Source: Halomonas campaniensis (GTDB lineage Bacteria > Pseudomonadota > Gammaproteobacteria > Pseudomonadales > Halomonadaceae). From it: a stretch of 64,000 nt of DNA. Of the stretch, positions 8,055-18,319 are shown in pieces; the first letter of the stretch is position 1; every line of letters begins with the position of its first letter. Both the position numbers and the translations under genes were made by a program. Where the stretch lies: assembly GCF_002211105.1 (NCBI RefSeq), contig NZ_JPUA01000037.1, forward strand, positions 142,361 through 206,360, written 5' to 3'. The notes under the pieces are model-generated. The model searched no databases. It worked only from the letters and a program-made list of their open reading frames with translations, and was not told where the DNA came from.

Positions 8055-10949
8055 ATGTCTCTTGAAACACGCCGTCTGGCCGAGCTGGCCGATCACGATG
8101 CTTTTATCAAACGTCATAATGGTCCAAGTCAAGATGACGTGGCCACCATGTTAAAAGCGCTCAACATGCAGCACATGGAAGATCTGATTGAACAGACCGT
8201 GCCGAGCGATATTCGTCTTGGCCGCGAGCTAGCGCTTGATGATCCGCGCAGCGAAGCGGAGGCACTAGAGTACCTAGCCCAGTTAGCGCGGCAAAACCGC
8301 GTGACTAAAAGCTATATTGGCCAGGGCTACTACGGCACCCATATGCCCGCAGTGATTCAGCGCAACGTATTGGAAAACCCGGGCTGGTACACCGCCTATA
8401 CCCCCTACCAGCCAGAGATTTCTCAAGGCCGCCTGGAAGGCTTGCTGAACTTCCAACAAGTGGTGATGGATCTAACCGGTATGGAGCTGGCCAATGCGTC
8501 GCTGCTTGACGAAGCCACCGCTGCCGCCGAAGCCATGGCGCTGTGTAAGCGCGGCAACAAGAGAAGCAAATCCAACGTCTTCTTCGTCGCCGACGACGTT
8601 TTCCCACAAACGCTGGACGTGATTAAAACCCGCGCCGAGTTCTTTGGCTTTGACTTGATCACCGGGCCTGCGGAGGAGCTAGCCAACCACGATGTCTTTG
8701 GGGCGCTTGTCCAGTACCCCTCCGCCAGTGGTGAAGTGCGCGACCTGGCACCGCTATTAAGCGCCGCGGCTGAGCGCAACATCATGACCTGCGTGGCCAG
8801 CGATCTTTTGAGCCTGGTGCTGCTTAAAGAACCCGGCCAGCTGGGAGCGGACATTGTGGTGGGCAACTCCCAACGCTTTGGCGTTCCCATGGGCTTTGGC
8901 GGCCCCCACGCGGCGTTCTTCGCAACTTCCGATAAGCTCAAGCGCTCAATCCCAGGGCGTATCATCGGCGTCTCCAAAGATAGCCGTGGCAACACAGCCC
9001 TGCGCATGGCAATGCAGACCCGCGAGCAGCATATCCGCCGCGAGAAAGCGACCTCGAACATCTGTACTGCCCAGGCGCTTCTGGCCAACATCGCAGGCTT
9101 TTACGCCACCTATCACGGCGCTGAAGGGCTGCGCAAAATTGCCGGTCGTGTTCACCGCTTGGCCACCCTGCTTGCCGAAGGCCTTAAGCAGGCAAGCGTA
9201 TCGCTCGCTCATGACAGTTGGTTTGATACGTTACGCCTGACGGGTGTTGATGCCGGTAAGATCCATGGCCGAGCCATGACCCATGATATTAATCTGCACT
9301 ACTTCGCCAATGGCGATGTGGGCATCAGCCTGGATGAAACCACCACCGCCCACGATGTAGCCACACTGTTTGATGTACTGCTGGGCGATGAGCACGGCCT
9401 TGCCGTTGCAGTACTCGACGAGCAGGTGGTGGCTAACGGTGCTTCCGGCATTCCCGCGGCCTGCCAGCGCGAAAGTGACTTTTTGAGCCATCCCACCTTT
9501 AACCGCTACCGCAGCGAAACCGAAATGCTGCGCTACTTGAAGCGTCTTGAGAATAAGGATCTGTCGCTGGCTCATGCGATGATTCCGCTCGGCTCCTGCA
9601 CCATGAAGCTTAACGCCACCAGCGAAATGATTCCGGTCTCCTGGCCCTCGTTTGCGCATCTGCACCCCTTTGCGCCCCGCGACCAGGTGGCTGGCTATCA
9701 TCAGATGATCGACGAACTCTCGGCCTTCCTGGTCGAAGTCACTGGCTACGATCACCTCTCGATGCAGCCCAACTCCGGTGCTCAGGGGGAATACGCAGGC
9801 CTTGTAGCGATTCGTCGCTATCAGGCGGCCCAGGGTGAAGGCCATCGCGATGTCTGCCTGATCCCAAGCTCTGCCCACGGCACCAACCCGGCCTCGGCAG
9901 CCATGGTGCAGATGAAAGTCGTGGTGGTAGAGTGCGACCAAAACGGCAATATCGACATGGCGGATTTGCGTGCTAAAGCCGAGCAACATCGCGATCAGCT
10001 CTCCGCCATTATGCTGACCTACCCGTCTACACACGGGGTGTTTGAAACCAGCGTGCGCGAAGCGTGCAAAATCGTTCACGACAACGGTGGTCAGGTGTAT
10101 ATCGACGGCGCCAATATGAACGCCCAGGTAGGGTTAACCCGCCCCGGCGATTTTGGCGGCGATGTCTCTCACCTTAACCTGCACAAAACGTTCTGTATTC
10201 CCCACGGTGGCGGCGGCCCGGGCATGGGGCCTATCGGCGTAAAAGCCCACCTGGCACCCTACGTTTCCAACCACGTGGTAACGCCAATCAATGGCGTCAA
10301 CGCGGAAAGCGGTGCGGTATCCGCGGCAGCGTTTGGCAGTGCCTCGATCCTACCCATCTCCTGGGCCTACATTAAAATGATGGGCGCCCGCGGCCTGCGT
10401 GAAGCCACCGAGCTTGCCATCCTAAACGCCAACTATATTGCCAAGCGTTTGGAAGCGGCATTCCCGATTCTTTATCGTGGCCAGAACGGTACGGTTGCCC
10501 ACGAATGCATTATCGATATTCGCCCGCTCAAAGCGGCCTCGGGGATTAGCGAGGAGGATATTGCCAAACGCTTGATGGATTACGGCTTCCACGCACCGAC
10601 CATGTCGTTCCCGGTGCCGGGCACGCTGATGATCGAACCTACCGAGTCAGAGTCGCTGTATGAAATCGACCGCTTCTGCGATGCGATGATTGCCATTCGT
10701 GACGAGATTGCTCGAGTAGAGAGCGGTGAGTGGCCGCTGGATAATAATCCGCTGGTCAATGCGCCACATACCCAGGCAGATCTAATGGATAGCGACTGGC
10801 AGCGGCCTTATGACCGCCAGTTGGCAGCCTTCCCAACCGCAGCGGTTCAAGCCGCGAAATACTGGCCCGCCGTTAACCGCGTTGATAACGTGTTTGGCGA
10901 CCGGCAGTTAATCTGCTCCTGCCCCAGCATTGATGAGTACCGCAACTAA
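8055..10949 (+). CDS. gcvP: glycine dehydrogenase (decarboxylating), P protein
   Basis: This PLP enzyme decarboxylates glycine and loads the aminomethyl group onto the H protein. At 964 residues it is the fused full-length type found in Proteobacteria, with two homologous halves. The PLP-binding lysine is K711 in [16 protein letters not shown], followed by the glycine-rich loop. It ends shortly before a strong terminator. The L protein gene (lipoamide dehydrogenase) is not in the window and is normally shared with other complexes. Confidence 0.97.
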   Translation: MSLETRRLAELADHDAFIKRHNGPSQDDVATMLKALNMQHMEDLIEQTVPSDIRLGRELALDDPRSEAEALEYLAQLARQNRVTKSYIGQGYYGTHMPAVIQRNVLENPGWYTAYTPYQPEISQGRLEGLLNFQQVVMDLTGMELANASLLDEATAAAEAMALCKRGNKRSKSNVFFVADDVFPQTLDVIKTRAEFFGFDLITGPAEELANHDVFGALVQYPSASGEVRDLAPLLSAAAERNIMTCVASDLLSLVLLKEPGQLGADIVVGNSQRFGVPMGFGGPHAAFFATSDKLKRSIPGRIIGVSKDSRGNTALRMAMQTREQHIRREKATSNICTAQALLANIAGFYATYHGAEGLRKIAGRVHRLATLLAEGLKQASVSLAHDSWFDTLRLTGVDAGKIHGRAMTHDINLHYFANGDVGISLDETTTAHDVATLFDVLLGDEHGLAVAVLDEQVVANGASGIPAACQRESDFLSHPTFNRYRSETEMLRYLKRLENKDLSLAHAMIPLGSCTMKLNATSEMIPVSWPSFAHLHPFAPRDQVAGYHQMIDELSAFLVEVTGYDHLSMQPNSGAQGEYAGLVAIRRYQAAQGEGHRDVCLIPSSAHGTNPASAAMVQMKVVVVECDQNGNIDMADLRAKAEQHRDQLSAIMLTYPSTHGVFETSVREACKIVHDNGGQVYIDGANMNAQVGLTRPGDFGGDVSHLNLHKTFCIPHGGGGPGMGPIGVKAHLAPYVSNHVVTPINGVNAESGAVSAAAFGSASILPISWAYIKMMGARGLREATELAILNANYIAKRLEAAFPILYRGQNGTVAHECIIDIRPLKAASGISEEDIAKRLMDYGFHAPTMSFPVPGTLMIEPTESESLYEIDRFCDAMIAIRDEIARVESGEWPLDNNPLVNAPHTQADLMDSDWQRPYDRQLAAFPTAAVQAAKYWPAVNRVDNVFGDRQLICSCPSIDEYRN

Positions 10950-10996
10950 CGGCAAAGCTGACAAGATGTGAAGCGATAGCGCTTTAAGTGACCAGA

Positions 10997-11041
10997 ACGC
11001 TCTTGGTGTCTTAACTAGACGGCACCAGGGGCGTTTTTTCT
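10997..11041 (+). terminator. rho-independent terminator of gcvHP
   Basis: The 12-bp stem ACGCTCTTGGTG/CACCAGGGGCGT (two G-U pairs) has a 14-nt loop and is followed by TTTTTT. It overlaps the 3' end of the convergent LysR gene, so that coding sequence also encodes part of the hairpin. Confidence 0.85.
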
Positions 11042-11916
11042 TGTAGACGCTGAGCATGAAAGCCGTCTAACAGCTTCTCGTAACGCTTGGGCAGCACAGA
11101 ATCGCGGCGGCGCAGCAAATAGAGCACTTCATTGACCGCATTGGGCAGGTTCAACGCTTTTACCTGACGCTGCCAGGGCGAGGTTTCCAACACCAGCCGC
11201 GACACCACGGTAAAACCCAACCCCCTGGCCACTGCATCCAGCACCATGCTGACTTCATTGGTAAAGCCTTGATGGCGGAAATGGGTCATCGAGCGAAACT
11301 CGTCGGGGTAGTTGGCTCGCAGCAGTGCATTGGCGTGGTTAATGCCGTCGTAATAGTTGAGAAAGCCGATGCCCATTAAATCTGACAGTGTGCTGCCCGC
11401 AAAATCAGCAGGCACCACCAAGCAGAGCGGTTCTTCATGCCAAATGCTGCAGCTAAGCTCAGGGTGTCGCATTGCCTCGGTGACTATCCCGATGTCATAA
11501 CGCCCTTCGAGCAGGTCATTGACGATTTCGTGGTTGAACGCAAAGCTATAGTTGACCGTTAAATTGGGGTGCATTTGCTGCTGCCCCAATATATACGGAT
11601 AGAACATCAGGCCAACGCTACCCGGCGAGGCAATCCGGCAGTCACCGCTATCCAAAGAGTCATCATCCAGCCCGTGACGGAACTGCTCATGCTCAGCAAA
11701 TAACTTTAAAGCGTAATCGTAAGCACGCCGCCCCGACTCGGTTAATGTAAAGCTGCGCCCCTTACGCTCTAGCAGCTCTTTATTTAAATAGTCCTCTAGC
11801 TTGCGTACATGCTGGCTTACGCCCGGCTGGGTCATCTCTAAACGCTGAGCCGTACGGGTAAAACTGCCTGTTTCAACAAGCGTAATAAAGGTACGAAAAT
11901 AGTGGGCATTGAACAT
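11011..11916 (-). CDS. LysR family transcriptional regulator
   Basis: This DNA-binding regulator is 301 residues from ATG 11916. The winged helix-turn-helix spans about residues 1-60 (FNAHYFRTFITLVETGSFTR, then LEMTQPGVSQHVRKLEDYLN), followed by the ligand-binding domain. The frame continues open upstream to 12111, but that extension has no LysR-like sequence and overlaps the divergent ppnN region. No strong ribosome-binding site precedes the chosen start. It is convergent with gcvP and divergent from ppnN; its targets are unknown. Confidence 0.85.
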   Translation of the reverse strand: MFNAHYFRTFITLVETGSFTRTAQRLEMTQPGVSQHVRKLEDYLNKELLERKGRSFTLTESGRRAYDYALKLFAEHEQFRHGLDDDSLDSGDCRIASPGSVGLMFYPYILGQQQMHPNLTVNYSFAFNHEIVNDLLEGRYDIGIVTEAMRHPELSCSIWHEEPLCLVVPADFAGSTLSDLMGIGFLNYYDGINHANALLRANYPDEFRSMTHFRHQGFTNEVSMVLDAVARGLGFTVVSRLVLETSPWQRQVKALNLPNAVNEVLYLLRRRDSVLPKRYEKLLDGFHAQRLQEKTPLVPSS

Positions 11917-12133
11917 AGTGAAGCGCCATGGTCTTTGATAACGGTCTTTAGCAGCTCTGTTTGAGAAACCGCTGTAGGCAATAGAGTAGTAACTAACAAA
12001 AGTGCTATTGCCGCCGCCCTGTAAAATATGCCCCATAATAGCACACCCCGGCGAGCCAGCCGCTGCGCTGTACCCGCCGCTTGGGCGTGGTAGTATGCCA
12101 AGAGACATCAAACGATTAGGGACAGCCCCGCTA

Positions 12134-13516
12134 ATGACCGAAAACGTTCAACCTCGCGCCACCCTTTCCAGCATTATTTCCCCCGAAGGAAGCCTCGAAG
12201 TCCTCTCTCAGCATGAAGTCAACCGACTGCATAAAACGTCTCAAAGCGGTCTACACGATCTACTTCGGCGCTGTGCGTTGGCAGTACTCAATTGCGGCAA
12301 TCCCAGCGATGACAGCCTGGCGATTTTAGAAGCCTATAAAGACTTCGATATTGAAGTGCTGCAGCAAGACCGCGGCATTCGCTTAAAGCTAACCAACGCC
12401 CCCGCCGAAGCCTTTGTTGATGGCCGCATGATTCGCGGTATCCGTGAGCATCTATCCTCGATCATTCGCGATATTGTTTACGTCTACAATGAGATTCAGC
12501 ACCACAATCGTTTTGACCTGAGTACGGGAGAAGGGACTACCAATGCGGTCTTCCATATTCTACGCAAAGCGGGAACACTAAAACCCGGCCGCGACCCTAG
12601 TCTGGTGGTGTGCTGGGGTGGACACTCTATCTCCCGGGAAGAGTATGAATATACCAAAGATGTGGGTTACCACTTAGGCCTGCGCGACTTGGATATTTGT
12701 ACCGGTTGTGGCCCTGGGGCTATGAAAGGCCCCATGAAAGGCGCCAACGTGGCCCATGCCAAACAGCGGCGTAAAGAGGGCCGCTATTTGGGTATTTCAG
12801 AGCCCGGCATTATCGCCGCTGAAGCGCCTAACCCCATTGTCAATGAACTGGTGGTCATGCCAGATATTGAAAAACGCTTGGAAGCCTTTGTACGCCTAGG
12901 CCATGGCATTATCGTTTTCCCTGGCGGCGTAGGCACTGCAGAAGAGATTCTCTATCTGCTGGGCATTCTCCTGCACCCCAGTAACAAAGAGATCCCCTTC
13001 CCGTTAATCTTCACCGGCCCAGCTAATTCTGCAGCCTACTTTCAGAAAATTGATGAATTCCTGGTCTATACCCTTGGTGAAGGTATCCGCCGCTACTACA
13101 CCATCATTACCGGCGACCCGGTATCGGTTGCGCGCACCATGCGCCAAGGTATTGATGAGATCGCTGAATTCCGACGCACCCACCAGGATGCTTTCTACTA
13201 CAACTGGAGGCTGACCATTGCGCGGGACTTCCAGGCCACCTTTGAGCCGACGCACGAAGCAATGCGCTCGCTGGCCCTGCATCGTCAACAACCCACCCAC
13301 GAGCTCGCCGCCAATCTGCGCCGCGCTTTCTCGGGGATCGTCGCGGGCAATGTCAAAGAGGCTGGCATTCGTGCCATTGAAGCTCACGGCCCCTTTGTAC
13401 TGACCGCAGAGCCCGAGCTCATGCAGCGTCTTGACGAGTTGCTTACCTCGTTTGTCGCCCAAGGGCGCATGAAACTCGATGGCCAGCACTATGTACCCTG
13501 CTATGTGCTGAAATAA
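12134..13516 (+). CDS. ppnN: pyrimidine/purine nucleotide 5'-monophosphate nucleosidase
   Basis: PpnN (YgdH) hydrolyses nucleoside monophosphates to free base and ribose 5-phosphate; in E. coli it is a (p)ppGpp-binding protein of purine salvage. The product is 460 residues, close to E. coli PpnN (454). The LOG-family region shows CWGGHSISREEY and TGCGPGAMKGPMKGA, and the signature PGGVGTAEE lies at about residues 268-276. The start ATG 12134 gives an N-terminus (SPEGSLEVLSQHEVN) that lines up with the family, so the upstream 44 open codons are probably not translated. Confidence 0.9.
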   Translation: MTENVQPRATLSSIISPEGSLEVLSQHEVNRLHKTSQSGLHDLLRRCALAVLNCGNPSDDSLAILEAYKDFDIEVLQQDRGIRLKLTNAPAEAFVDGRMIRGIREHLSSIIRDIVYVYNEIQHHNRFDLSTGEGTTNAVFHILRKAGTLKPGRDPSLVVCWGGHSISREEYEYTKDVGYHLGLRDLDICTGCGPGAMKGPMKGANVAHAKQRRKEGRYLGISEPGIIAAEAPNPIVNELVVMPDIEKRLEAFVRLGHGIIVFPGGVGTAEEILYLLGILLHPSNKEIPFPLIFTGPANSAAYFQKIDEFLVYTLGEGIRRYYTIITGDPVSVARTMRQGIDEIAEFRRTHQDAFYYNWRLTIARDFQATFEPTHEAMRSLALHRQQPTHELAANLRRAFSGIVAGNVKEAGIRAIEAHGPFVLTAEPELMQRLDELLTSFVAQGRMKLDGQHYVPCYVLK

Positions 13517-13648
13517 CAGCTCTTGGGCTCTGTCTGACAACTGGCTGCGCCCGCCGACTTTTCAGACAAAACCTAATCCTGAAGGGAATCAATACGCACA
13601 GCTGCCGGTGGCACGGCGGCTGTACGCTAAAAGGGGCCGGGTCGCCTT

Positions 13649-14383
13649 ATGCTGTTTATTGCGTTTATAGCACTGCTAGTCGCAGGTATCGTCAAAGGCG
13701 CCATCGGTTCAGGCGTTCCGGTTATTGTCGTACCCATTCTCACCATGCTGTACGACGTTCAACTCGCTATCGCCCTACTAGTCGCACCTAACCTGTTTAG
13801 TAATGCCTTACAGGTTTGGCAATATCGACGCCACTTATTACCCTTGCGCTTCTTGGCAGCGTTCTCCATTGCTGGCGGGTTAGGCATTGTGCTGGGCACT
13901 TGGGGATTAGTCGTGTTATCTCCCGAAATATTGTCCCTGGGTGTCGCGGGAGTGATCGTGCTTTACCTCATCATCAAAGTGATGAAACGGCACATCGCCC
14001 TGCCCTTTAACATCGCCGCGCGGCTGGTGATTCCCATTGGCCTGCTGGCAGGCGTGCTTCAAGGCGCGGCAGGCATGTCGGCGCCAGCGTCGGTTACCTT
14101 TCTCAATGCGATGCAGCTGAAACGAAACGTATTTATTGGCTCCATCTCGGTCTTCTTCGTCGCCATTACCTGTGTTCAAATACCGGCGCTTTTAAACGCG
14201 GGCATTTTAACCCTGGAACGTTTTCTGTTTAGCATCCTTGCTCTTGTGGTCATACTCGCCGCCATGCCCCTAGGCGCCCGCCTGGGCAATCGGCTGCCCC
14301 ACCGCTGGTTTGATAATTTGGTTATGCTGCTGCTAGCCAGTATCGCCGGTAAAATTTTTATCGATACGCTGATGGCTGGCTAG
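13649..14383 (+). CDS. TauE/SafE family membrane permease
   Basis: This predicted inner-membrane protein is 244 residues with about seven or eight hydrophobic helices and belongs to the sulfite exporter TauE/SafE family. The family's paired repeats start with GIVKGAIGSGVPVIVVPIL near the N-terminus and VLQGAAGMSAPASVTFLNAM in the second half. Members export sulfite, sulfoacetate or related anions; the substrate here is not known. The gene stands alone between ppnN and a small protein gene. The start region has a weak ribosome-binding site. Confidence 0.85.
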   Translation: MLFIAFIALLVAGIVKGAIGSGVPVIVVPILTMLYDVQLAIALLVAPNLFSNALQVWQYRRHLLPLRFLAAFSIAGGLGIVLGTWGLVVLSPEILSLGVAGVIVLYLIIKVMKRHIALPFNIAARLVIPIGLLAGVLQGAAGMSAPASVTFLNAMQLKRNVFIGSISVFFVAITCVQIPALLNAGILTLERFLFSILALVVILAAMPLGARLGNRLPHRWFDNLVMLLLASIAGKIFIDTLMAG

Positions 14384-14518
14384 CTCCACGGAGAGCTTTC
14401 TCTACGCTTTTTTTCTCACTTCAACTCAACAGTGTTGGGAACCAAGTCAGGTAAAAGTGGCCAGAATAGCTACACTGAGTGGGCATTTCCTCACTATTGA
14501 CCTTGAAAGGAACTCAAC

Positions 14519-14719
14519 ATGTCGATGATCAACCAGCTAAAAGATGTAAAAACCAAAGATTTCGCCAAGCACTGCTATGAAAGCAGCAGCGTCGATAAAC
14601 TGCGCGAGGCGTCGGAAGGCAGTGCCGATCAATCAGAAATGGAGCACTGGGGGTTAACCGAAGGGCAGTGGGAAGAGGCGATTGTTGCCGCCCTCGCCGA
14701 CCATGAAGCCAAAGAGTAA
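14519..14719 (+). CDS. small acidic protein of unknown function
   Basis: I do not recognise this 66-residue protein. It is hydrophilic and acidic, predicted helical, with no signal peptide or membrane segment. A good AAAGGAA site precedes ATG 14519 and a clear terminator follows, which supports a real monocistronic gene. The C-terminal half (GLTEGQWEEAIVAALADHEA) looks like a helix-turn-helix-sized helical pair, but not a recognised DNA-binding motif. Confidence 0.65.
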   Translation: MSMINQLKDVKTKDFAKHCYESSSVDKLREASEGSADQSEMEHWGLTEGQWEEAIVAALADHEAKE

Positions 14720-14759
14720 GTATTCCTCCTCAACGCAAAGATTATTGGTAGAGACAGGT

Positions 14760-14796
14760 GCGCCCTAGCGGATAACCGCCAGGGCGTTTTGGTTTT
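14760..14796 (+). terminator. rho-independent terminator of the small-protein gene
   Basis: The stem CGCCCT-GCGG/CCGC-AGGGCG has one internal mismatch and an ATAA loop, followed by TTTTGGTTTT. It lies about 40 nt after the stop codon of the 66-residue gene and before the convergent lipoprotein gene. Confidence 0.8.
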
Positions 14797-14819
14797 CCAG
14801 CGCTTACTGTACACAGGGC

Positions 14820-15656
14820 TTACTCCAAACGGGAGAAGGCAATGCCACCATACTCCTTTTGCAGTCGCTCAAACCTGGCCAGTTCGTGTTCCGTTAGCTC
14901 GGGCGAGTCCCATAATGGCTGTTCATCCAGATCTTTCAGTCCTTCCAATGTGACCGTCAACTCTGCATCACTGGGTATTTGAGCATTTCCCCACGGACCA
15001 AAGCGGTTAGGCGCAAGGCTCCACTCCAACGTCTCTCCAGGCTCAATGCCATCAGGTATGACGTAGTAGAAAACCTCATCCACCCAAGGTACTGAGTGGC
15101 CAAGGCTAGTCACCACGCCCCTCAACAGTAGCTCAGAAATGGCTTGATCCGTGCCATTGGTCACTTCAAGATCAATCACCGGTTCCGGAGCGCCGTAAGG
15201 GCTTGAGCCCATGTAATAGTGCGCACTGTCAATGGTAAACCGCGCTAACTGCTGCTGATCACTGATGGCTTTTGCACGCTTCTCTTCCAGCCGTTTCAAG
15301 GTGCGAATAGCCTGTTCGCGTTCGCGTGCCCGGCGCTCGCGCAGAATTTGATCGGCACGCTGGATCACCTGATCCCCCGTTAATCCATGCATTTGCGCGT
15401 TGGCAGTTTCGGCGATCTCAGCGGCATTCATGCGGTGGGGGTTGAGAATATCGATACCACTAAACGATGTCGACGTGGCGATAATGATCAAGCCTTGATC
15501 AAACTCATCGCGCTTGTAGGTGGGCAAGGAGTTACGCACTTTCTCAACAGAGACAACCGACGCAGGCATGGAGCTAGTATCAATTTTGGGATCTGAGCAA
15601 CCAGCTATCATGAGTACTGATAGTGATATTGCAGACAGCCTTAGCAGGCTCCACAT
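14820..15656 (-). CDS. predicted lipoprotein (DUF6694-like)
   Basis: This 278-residue envelope protein has a lipoprotein signal peptide ending in the lipobox MIAGC (Cys at about residue 20). A charged, Arg/Glu-rich helical stretch at about residues 105-145 is probably a short coiled coil. The C-terminal half looks beta-rich, with phrases such as EVTNGTDQAISELLLRG typical of immunoglobulin-like folds. It resembles proteins labelled DUF6694 family lipoprotein, from memory only. No function is known, and it appears to be transcribed alone. Confidence 0.7.
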   Translation of the reverse strand: MWSLLRLSAISLSVLMIAGCSDPKIDTSSMPASVVSVEKVRNSLPTYKRDEFDQGLIIIATSTSFSGIDILNPHRMNAAEIAETANAQMHGLTGDQVIQRADQILRERRAREREQAIRTLKRLEEKRAKAISDQQQLARFTIDSAHYYMGSSPYGAPEPVIDLEVTNGTDQAISELLLRGVVTSLGHSVPWVDEVFYYVIPDGIEPGETLEWSLAPNRFGPWGNAQIPSDAELTVTLEGLKDLDEQPLWDSPELTEHELARFERLQKEYGGIAFSRLE

Positions 15657-15967
15657 ACAATCACCTCAAAGCAGGCAGATAAAAATTCCAGAGGAGCTTA
15701 ACGGAAAGCGCTATTCACCACTAGTCCCTGCCATTTGAATTTCTACGGGTATCCTAGGGCCTGTTGACGTTTTGAGGATGGCATTGACAGCATAGGGGCA
15801 AACTCGCAGGATACAGATTCCGCCCCAACAAACTGCAAGATTGCCATGCCCCGACTGATGAGTTGCCAGCAGGCAGGGCATTAGTGGCTGATTGATAAGG
15901 GGATGGTTCCATGAACCTGCGCCTGCATAACTCAAATACAGTAATTCGAGTGCTTGCAGCTATCTTG
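15657..15967. other. intergenic region, possible old insertion-sequence debris
   Basis: No credible gene lies in these 311 bases. A stretch near 15758-15775 (GGGCCTGTTGACGTTTTG) has the look of an insertion-sequence terminus, and a short open frame at 15711-15935 on the minus strand is full of Cys and Pro and resembles no protein I know. No matching second terminus or transposase is visible, so this is only a suspicion. Confidence 0.25.
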
Positions 15968-17368
15968 TTACTGGTTTTGCTCCCACGTCACACTGACCAC
16001 TAGTCCATTGGGTATGCGATTACTGAGCGTAAGGCGTGCGTTCTGGCGCAGAGCCAACTCCGAGACAATCGACAAACCCAACCCGCTGCCGGTGGTGCCC
16101 TGGCCAGACGCGCGCCTAAAACGCTCAGTAACTTTATCCAAAAGTGCCTCGGGGAGTCCGGGGCCAGTGTCTCTCACCGTGAGTTGAGGCAACCCCTCCC
16201 AAAGCGCTAATTCAACTTCAACCTGACCGCCTTCTGACGTATAGCGCAAGGCGTTATCGAGTAGATTGCGGAAGAGAATTCCCACCTCTACTTCGTCGGC
16301 GCGAACCTCCAACTGGGTTAAGCCTATTAGCCTCAAGTGCTGATTTCGCTCTTCAGCGAGTGGCCACAGCTCGGCTACCAGTTCGGCAATAATCGGATAA
16401 AGATCAATAGTGGCCGGCGAGGTTGTCGCCACTTGATCCAATCGAGCCAAAATAAGTAGTTGTTCTACCACACGCTGAAGCCGCTCAACCCCGACATAAG
16501 CCTTTTGTAATGATTGCTCTCCCCCTGCCTGCGCATTATCTAGGTGAATCCTTAGCGCAGCTAAGGGAGTGCGTAATTCATGGGCCGCATCTGCAGTAAA
16601 GCGCCTCTCGCGCTCTAAGGTTTCTTTCAACCGAGCGATAAAGTCGTTTAGCGATTCACGCAATCCATTAAGCTCTTGAGGAACCGGATTATCAATTTTA
16701 CGCAGGTCGTGGGCAGAGCGGCCTTGTACTTGTCTGGAAAGCGCTTGGATGGGTGCAATACCCCGCCGGATAATCCGACTCATCAGCCAAAGAAGGAGTG
16801 GCAGCAACAGAAGCATCGGCAATAAATTGTTCCAGGTGATGCGCTCCACCACTTCAGCATGAAACGAACCCTGTAGCCCCATACTGATCCAGGTATCGCT
16901 TGCAACATCGAACATGCTGAAAACTCGCCAGCGATGACCATCGTAGCTTTCCCAGCGAAAACCCTCCTCTAAAGGCGCGGGGAAAGGGCCAGCATCATTC
17001 CATTTGCCCCCAAGAAGCCTGGGTGAGCCATCGGCATTCCAAAAACCCAGTACTAATTTAAGTTCTTCCTCGTGGTAAAGCTTGGTACCTGATTCAAAGC
17101 TTCTGTCGGGCACTGAGTTACCGTCGCGATATAGCTGAGCCGGATGTTCTGGAAGGCCCATGCGCGAAGCCAGGCGAGCATAGTCGTCAATGGTAGCATT
17201 TGGATCGAGTTGGCCAGCCACAATCCGGCTATGCAGACTAAGCTGTGTATCGAGAATTTCTTCTAGCTCATGATCCGTGATTAAGTAAGCCGCGGTAACC
17301 GCCAAGCCACCGGCGACAACCATGGTAATGGCTAGCGTGCGCAGCAGATAACGCCGTATCGATCTCAT
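15968..17368 (-). CDS. two-component sensor histidine kinase (QseC/PmrB-like)
   Basis: This inner-membrane sensor kinase has 466 residues. Helices at about 12-30 and 183-200 flank a periplasmic sensor of some 150 residues. A HAMP region follows, then the H-box FTADAAHELRTPLAALR with phosphorylated His263, and N/G boxes (NLLDNALRYT, DTGPGLP, TGSGLGLSIV). It overlaps the response regulator gene by 4 nt (ATGA), so both are co-translated. The class resembles PmrB/BasS or QseC, which often control lipopolysaccharide modification. The ligand is unknown. Confidence 0.9.
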   Translation of the reverse strand: MRSIRRYLLRTLAITMVVAGGLAVTAAYLITDHELEEILDTQLSLHSRIVAGQLDPNATIDDYARLASRMGLPEHPAQLYRDGNSVPDRSFESGTKLYHEEELKLVLGFWNADGSPRLLGGKWNDAGPFPAPLEEGFRWESYDGHRWRVFSMFDVASDTWISMGLQGSFHAEVVERITWNNLLPMLLLLPLLLWLMSRIIRRGIAPIQALSRQVQGRSAHDLRKIDNPVPQELNGLRESLNDFIARLKETLERERRFTADAAHELRTPLAALRIHLDNAQAGGEQSLQKAYVGVERLQRVVEQLLILARLDQVATTSPATIDLYPIIAELVAELWPLAEERNQHLRLIGLTQLEVRADEVEVGILFRNLLDNALRYTSEGGQVEVELALWEGLPQLTVRDTGPGLPEALLDKVTERFRRASGQGTTGSGLGLSIVSELALRQNARLTLSNRIPNGLVVSVTWEQNQ

Positions 17369-18027
17369 TGCGCCTGGCTATCCAGCCGATAGCCAATCCC
17401 ACGCACGTTAATAATCAATTCCTTTTCAAGCTTTTTACGCAGATGATGAATGTGAACCTCCACCGCATTGGACTCTACCTCTTCGCCCCAGCCGTAAAGC
17501 AAATTCTCTAAACGAGGGCGAGATAGCACCTTGTCCGGGTGCCTAGCCAGTTCTAGCAATAAGGCATACTCGCGCCGGCCCAACTTTACGTCTTTCCCCC
17601 GCCAACTCACCGTATGGAGAGCCTCATCAATACTCAGTGCACCCAGCGTCAATATTTGCGAGGCACGCCCCTCCGCGCGCCTCATTACGACACGCAAACG
17701 GGCGAGTAGCTCCTGCAAATTGAAAGGCTTGAGCACATAGTCATCCGCCCCCGCATCTAAACCGCCAATACGGTCTTCCATGGCATCACGGGCCGTCAAA
17801 ATCAGAATCGGCAGAGTAGATTGCTGTCGGAGTAAATGCAGTACCTGCATACCGTCCATATCGGGCAGCCCAAGATCCAAAATAATCACGCTGAAGGCCT
17901 CGCTGCCGATAGCGCTGATTGCCTCGCGGCCAAGCATGAACCAATCGACCGCGTAGCCCTCGCGCTCTAGCGCCGTCTTGATGCCATCCCCAAGCAGGGG
18001 GTCATCTTCTATTAGTAGTGCACGCAT
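17365..18027 (-). CDS. two-component response regulator, OmpR/PmrA family
   Basis: This 220-residue cytoplasmic response regulator has a receiver domain (acidic pair near D8/D9, phospho-acceptor D51 in ILDLGLPDMDG, TARDA, and the conserved lysine in YVLKPF) and a C-terminal winged helix ending with the OmpR-type VHIHHLRKKL. ATG 18027 is preferred over the open frame start at 18048 because GAGGG sits about 8 nt upstream and the protein then begins MRALLIEDD as in the family. A direct repeat TTAAG-N6-TTAAG 44-59 nt upstream suggests autoregulation. Confidence 0.92.
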   Translation of the reverse strand: MRALLIEDDPLLGDGIKTALEREGYAVDWFMLGREAISAIGSEAFSVIILDLGLPDMDGMQVLHLLRQQSTLPILILTARDAMEDRIGGLDAGADDYVLKPFNLQELLARLRVVMRRAEGRASQILTLGALSIDEALHTVSWRGKDVKLGRREYALLLELARHPDKVLSRPRLENLLYGWGEEVESNAVEVHIHHLRKKLEKELIINVRGIGYRLDSQAQ

Positions 18028-18070
18028 GCTGATTCCCTCAATCGGCAAACCGCTATCTTGGCTACCAAAA

Positions 18071-18086
18071 CTTAAGCTTTTCTTAA
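18071..18086 (-). promoter_or_regulatory. PmrA/QseB-type direct repeat upstream of the two-component operon
   Basis: On the coding strand of the regulator this reads TTAAG-AAAAGC-TTAAG, two half-sites at an 11-nt period, as in PmrA/BasR and QseB boxes. It lies 44-59 nt upstream of the chosen start. Binding is inferred. Confidence 0.55.
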
Positions 18087-18172
18087 ATAGAGTAACTTAC
18101 CTCTCAACAAGCAACCTCATCTAAATCCAACCAGTAAGCCCACCACCCTATTTTTTAAATTTCTTACGCAGT

Positions 18173-18188
18173 TTAACTCTTCTTTAAG
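18173..18188 (+). promoter_or_regulatory. PmrA/QseB-type direct repeat upstream of the GT9 gene
   Basis: TTAAC-TCTTCT-TTAAG differs by one base from the repeat before the two-component operon and has the same 11-nt period and orientation relative to its gene. It lies in the divergent promoter region of the glycosyltransferase. Confidence 0.45.
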
Positions 18189-18319
18189 TTATTTAGACTC
18201 AAGCTGCCTCTTTCGCCATAGGCAAAGCCAAAGCAGTGCCTTCACTGGCGGACATTTTAATCTGTTCTGTCGCTACCGTGGACAGATCATTTTCTATTAA
18301 CTTAACAGAGCGCCAGCGT

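Noticed and set aside
15711..15935. 74-codon minus-strand reading frame
   Set aside because: Composition is unlike a normal protein, there is no ribosome-binding site and no recognised family; it may be insertion-sequence debris.
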